From: Clostridiales bacterium
Lineage (GTDB): Bacteria; Bacillota; Clostridia; Lachnospirales; Lachnospiraceae
NCBI GenBank assembly: GCA_018365455.1
Contig: JAGZJZ010000052.1
Coordinates: 1-44,673, forward strand
Direction: 5' to 3'
Length of the DNA stretch: 44,673 bases
The number at the start of each line of letters is the position of its first letter. Within the stretch, counting starts at the first letter, position 1. Under the pieces are notes generated by a model that was not told where the DNA came from, ran no database searches, and was given only the letters and a program-made list of their open reading frames with translations. The translations under genes and the position numbers were made by a program. Shown piece by piece: positions 42,413-44,673 of the stretch.

Positions 42413-43912
42413 ATGAAGCATTCAATTCGGAGACAAATGGCGCTTATCTTTATCGGACTGGTAGTGCTTATGCTGGTCGCAAACTGGCTTATCAATAACT
42501 TCTTCCTGGAGAGTTATTATGTTGTAAAAAAGGAAAAGGTTCTGGTAAATGTTTTTCAGGAAATAAATAAAGGTGATATTGATAATAACTATAATACAAG
42601 TGAATTCTGGGAAAATTTAAACAGTCTGTGCGGTCAGAATAACATTAATCTTGCGATTCTCAATGAGAACTTACTTCCTTTGTACACGAGTAATGACAGC
42701 AAGGAAGTAAAAAATATGGTTGGCAGGGTTTTTGGATATGTTATGGGATTGGATAATTCAGACATCAGTATATTGAGACAGGGAGATAACTTCCTTGTGC
42801 AAAAAAATTGGGATGATATATCGAAATCAGAGTTTCTGGAAATGTGGGGCATATTAGATTCCAATGATTATGTGATTATGCGAATCCCCCTGGACAGTAT
42901 CCGTGATAACGTTAAAATCTCAAATGAATTCCTGACATACATCAGTATCATTTTCATTTTGCTCGCGATTATTATTATCTGGTGGCTGTCCAATCATATT
43001 ACAGCACCGATTCTGGAGCTTAGCGATTTATCCAAACGAATGGCCAGCCTGGATTTCAACGCAAAATATAAAAGCGGCGGGAAAAATGAAATCGGTCAGT
43101 TGGGTGATCATTTTAATCAGATGTCTGAAACCTTGGAGACAACTATTTCCGAATTAAAGACAGCAAATAATGAACTGCAAAAAGATATTGAGCAAAAAAT
43201 ACAGATTGATGAAATGCGTAAAGATTTCCTGTCAAATGTTTCCCATGAATTAAAGACGCCGATTGCCCTGATCCAGGGATATGCGGAAGGCTTACGGGAA
43301 TGCATAAATGATGATGAAGAGAGCCGGGACTTCTATTGTGAAGTAATCATGGATGAAGCATCAAAGATGAATCAGATGGTCAAAAAGCTTCTGACGTTAA
43401 ATCAGCTTGAATTTGGTCAGGAAAAAGTAGTTATGGAGAGGTTTGACTTAACGGCTCTGGTTCGTGGTGTGGTACAATCAGCGGGTATTCTTGGACAGCA
43501 AAAAGGTGCGAAAATCATTTTTGAACAGGAGCAGCCAGTTTACGCGTGGGCAGATGAATTTAAAATAGAAGAAGTCATCACTAATTATGTCAGCAATGCA
43601 CTCAATCATGTGGCAAATGAAATGATTGTGGAAGTCAAGATCTGCAGTGTGAATCAAAAAATACGAGTTTCTGTATTTAATACAGGACTTCCCATACCAG
43701 AAGAAGATCTGGATAAGATTTGGATAAAATTCTATAAGGTGGATAAAGCCAGAACGCGTGAATATGGCGGCAGTGGTATCGGTCTGTCCATTGTAAAAGC
43801 GATCATGGATTCCTACCGACAGAAATGCGGTGCAATAAATTACGATAACGGAGTGGAATTCTGGTTTGAATTGGATGGAGATGAAGCCAGAGGAGTAGAA
43901 TATGAAGCGTGA
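42413..43912 (+). CDS. Membrane sensor histidine kinase
   Basis: The 499 residues have TM1 (about 10-28), an extracellular sensor of about 145 residues, TM2 (about 173-193), HAMP (194-246), a dimerisation domain with phosphoacceptor His278 in FLSNVSHELKTPIAL, and a C-terminal ATPase domain with the N box (YVSNALNHV), VFNTGLPI, FYKVDKAR and GGSGIGLSIVKAIM. Its partner is the regulator encoded directly upstream. The signal sensed is unknown; no family is recognised in the outer domain. Its end overlaps the next small gene by 11 bases. Confidence 0.95.
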   Translation: MKHSIRRQMALIFIGLVVLMLVANWLINNFFLESYYVVKKEKVLVNVFQEINKGDIDNNYNTSEFWENLNSLCGQNNINLAILNENLLPLYTSNDSKEVKNMVGRVFGYVMGLDNSDISILRQGDNFLVQKNWDDISKSEFLEMWGILDSNDYVIMRIPLDSIRDNVKISNEFLTYISIIFILLAIIIIWWLSNHITAPILELSDLSKRMASLDFNAKYKSGGKNEIGQLGDHFNQMSETLETTISELKTANNELQKDIEQKIQIDEMRKDFLSNVSHELKTPIALIQGYAEGLRECINDDEESRDFYCEVIMDEASKMNQMVKKLLTLNQLEFGQEKVVMERFDLTALVRGVVQSAGILGQQKGAKIIFEQEQPVYAWADEFKIEEVITNYVSNALNHVANEMIVEVKICSVNQKIRVSVFNTGLPIPEEDLDKIWIKFYKVDKARTREYGGSGIGLSIVKAIMDSYRQKCGAINYDNGVEFWFELDGDEARGVEYEA

Positions 43913-44093
43913 TCTTATCATATGTACCTGTAACGGAGTAACTGCCGGACAAATAGAGGATGCAGTTTATGGAGGAGCCAGAACATTTGAAGATGTACAG
44001 CAGCTCCTTCATATAGGAAAGCAATGTATTAAGTGCAAGGAGATGGCAGGTTTTCTGATCGAAAGTCTGGCAGAAGAACTGGACGAAGATTAA
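43902..44093 (+). CDS. BFD-like [2Fe-2S]-binding protein
   Basis: The 63 residues consist of one BFD-type domain: CTCNGVTAGQIEDAVYGGA with Cys8 and Cys10, then IGKQCIKCKEM with Cys42 and Cys45. The four Cys normally hold a [2Fe-2S] cluster; bacterioferritin-associated ferredoxins and the small domains of nitrite reductase and NAD(P)H enzymes share it. The gene overlaps the kinase gene by 11 bases, so it is translated with the two-component system, an unusual partner. Confidence 0.88.
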   Translation: MKRDLIICTCNGVTAGQIEDAVYGGARTFEDVQQLLHIGKQCIKCKEMAGFLIESLAEELDED

Positions 44094-44256
44094 GGCATAT
44101 ACCATCGCAATTAATACTGTGCTGTTACAAAACTTTTTAAAACTTGCTCCGGTAGGGATTCGTCAGGTTCAGCCAAAAACCAGACACGGATATAAATCAA
44201 TTATATGTGGTGTTATTAAGTATGGGACACAATATATTGTGGCTATGCATCTGTCA

Positions 44257-44288
44257 AAAATTCCGAAGAAAATTCTTCGGAATTTTTT
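44257..44288 (+). terminator. Terminator between the two-component operon and the rRNA leader
   Basis: AAAATTCCGAAG pairs with CTTCGGAATTTT around a short A/T loop and is followed by T residues (44283-44288). Bases 44094-44256 before it hold no supported gene. Confidence 0.85.
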
Positions 44289-44310
44289 GTAAAAAAAGGT
44301 AATTATATAG

Positions 44311-44339
44311 TTGACAATTGATGAATGAAATGGTATTAT
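44311..44339 (+). promoter_or_regulatory. Strong promoter P1 upstream of an expected rRNA operon
   Basis: TTGACA (44311-44316), 17 bp, TATTAT (44334-44339) with TGG before the -10. It is the first of two tandem promoters. Confidence 0.8.
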
Positions 44340-44439
44340 ATCAAAGTCGCTTAAAACAAACGACAAGAAATACAAAAAAGTGCATAATGTGTAAAGCATT
44401 CTATTGAATCATACACATAAAACTTTGTGAAAAAAGTTG

Positions 44440-44468
44440 TTGACAAGCACTTGGCAGTGTGATAGGAT
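44440..44468 (+). promoter_or_regulatory. Strong promoter P2 upstream of an expected rRNA operon
   Basis: TTGACA (44440-44445), 17 bp, TAGGAT (44463-44468). It is spaced about 129 bases from P1, typical of tandem rrn promoters. Confidence 0.75.
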
Positions 44469-44475
44469 ATAGAAG

Positions 44476-44673
44476 TTGCGCTAAAGAGTACAACAGCAAA
44501 GAAAAGCAAACAGAACCTTGATAATTGAACAGTGAAACAACCTTGAAAGATTCTATTAAAGAGATTTCAAAATATAAGAACCGACACATTTATGTGTCAA
44601 CCTTAAAACAGTAATAAAGGGATAAAATTAGCTAGTAGTTGATTTTTGAACTAAGATCAAAACTTTATTTGAG
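44476..44673 (+). other. Leader of a likely rRNA operon
   Basis: The leader includes CCTTGATAATTGAACAGTG (44517-44535), a motif of the kind found near clostridial rRNA genes, and the AT-rich stretch ending TTTATTTGAG at the window edge. Mature 16S rRNA normally begins with AGAGTTTGATCCTGG-like sequence; that sequence is not in the window, so the rRNA gene is inferred to begin just beyond it. Confidence 0.65.

Overview
The window is chromosomal DNA of a low-GC Gram-positive anaerobe, most likely a Clostridia of the family Lachnospiraceae. The grounds are strong AGGAGG ribosome binding sites, consensus sigma-A promoters (TTGACA/TATAAT with 17 bp), rubrerythrin, the secG-rnr-smpB-ssrA gene order, a one-piece tmRNA and a split bacterial tyrosine-kinase (CpsC/CpsD) capsule system. 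The genus cannot be fixed from this sequence.

Layout. (1) 1-8800, housekeeping: gpmI and eno (last glycolytic steps but one) around a small unknown gene, then secG, rnr, smpB, a small unknown gene, rubrerythrin, and ssrA. RNase R, SmpB and tmRNA together form the trans-translation rescue and decay set. (2) 9045-26223, a surface-polysaccharide locus: a secreted Ig-like repeat protein; a membrane-anchored CpsB-type phosphatase; CpsC and CpsD; an initiating sugar-phosphate transferase; an Alg14/Alg13-type pair; four further transferases; a cytidylyltransferase/SDR pair; an acetyltransferase; and Wzy and Wzx. This is a Wzx/Wzy-dependent capsule or exopolysaccharide, probably with a CDP-activated polyol-phosphate or glycerol-phosphate component. 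AT content rises towards the Wzy-Wzx end, as usual for exchanged serotype genes. (3) 26224-33075, a mobile-element graveyard: a possible structured RNA, an IS21-family element (intact istB, broken istA) inserted in a broken integrase-like gene, a decayed IS66 element and a relic of a second IS66. (4) 33076-36115, minus strand: dTDP-rhamnose genes rfbA-rfbB-rfbD without rfbC, behind a promoter whose 19-bp spacer is almost filled by a perfect dyad. (5) 36234-40725: a MerR-methyltransferase fusion, a small secreted protein, an LCP ligase that may attach the polysaccharide to the wall, a VanZ-family protein and a membrane protein. (6) 40846-44093: a small alarmone synthetase, a two-component system and a BFD-like [2Fe-2S] protein. 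(7) 44257-44673: terminator, tandem strong promoters and what looks like an rRNA leader; the window appears to stop just before a 16S rRNA gene.

The most unusual items are the CpsB phosphatase fused to an exported low-complexity domain through a membrane segment, the MerR-type promoter geometry in front of rfbA next to a MerR-methyltransferase gene, the possible mobile-element RNA after wzx, and an alarmone-synthetase transcript with a leader holding two dyads and a potential leader peptide.
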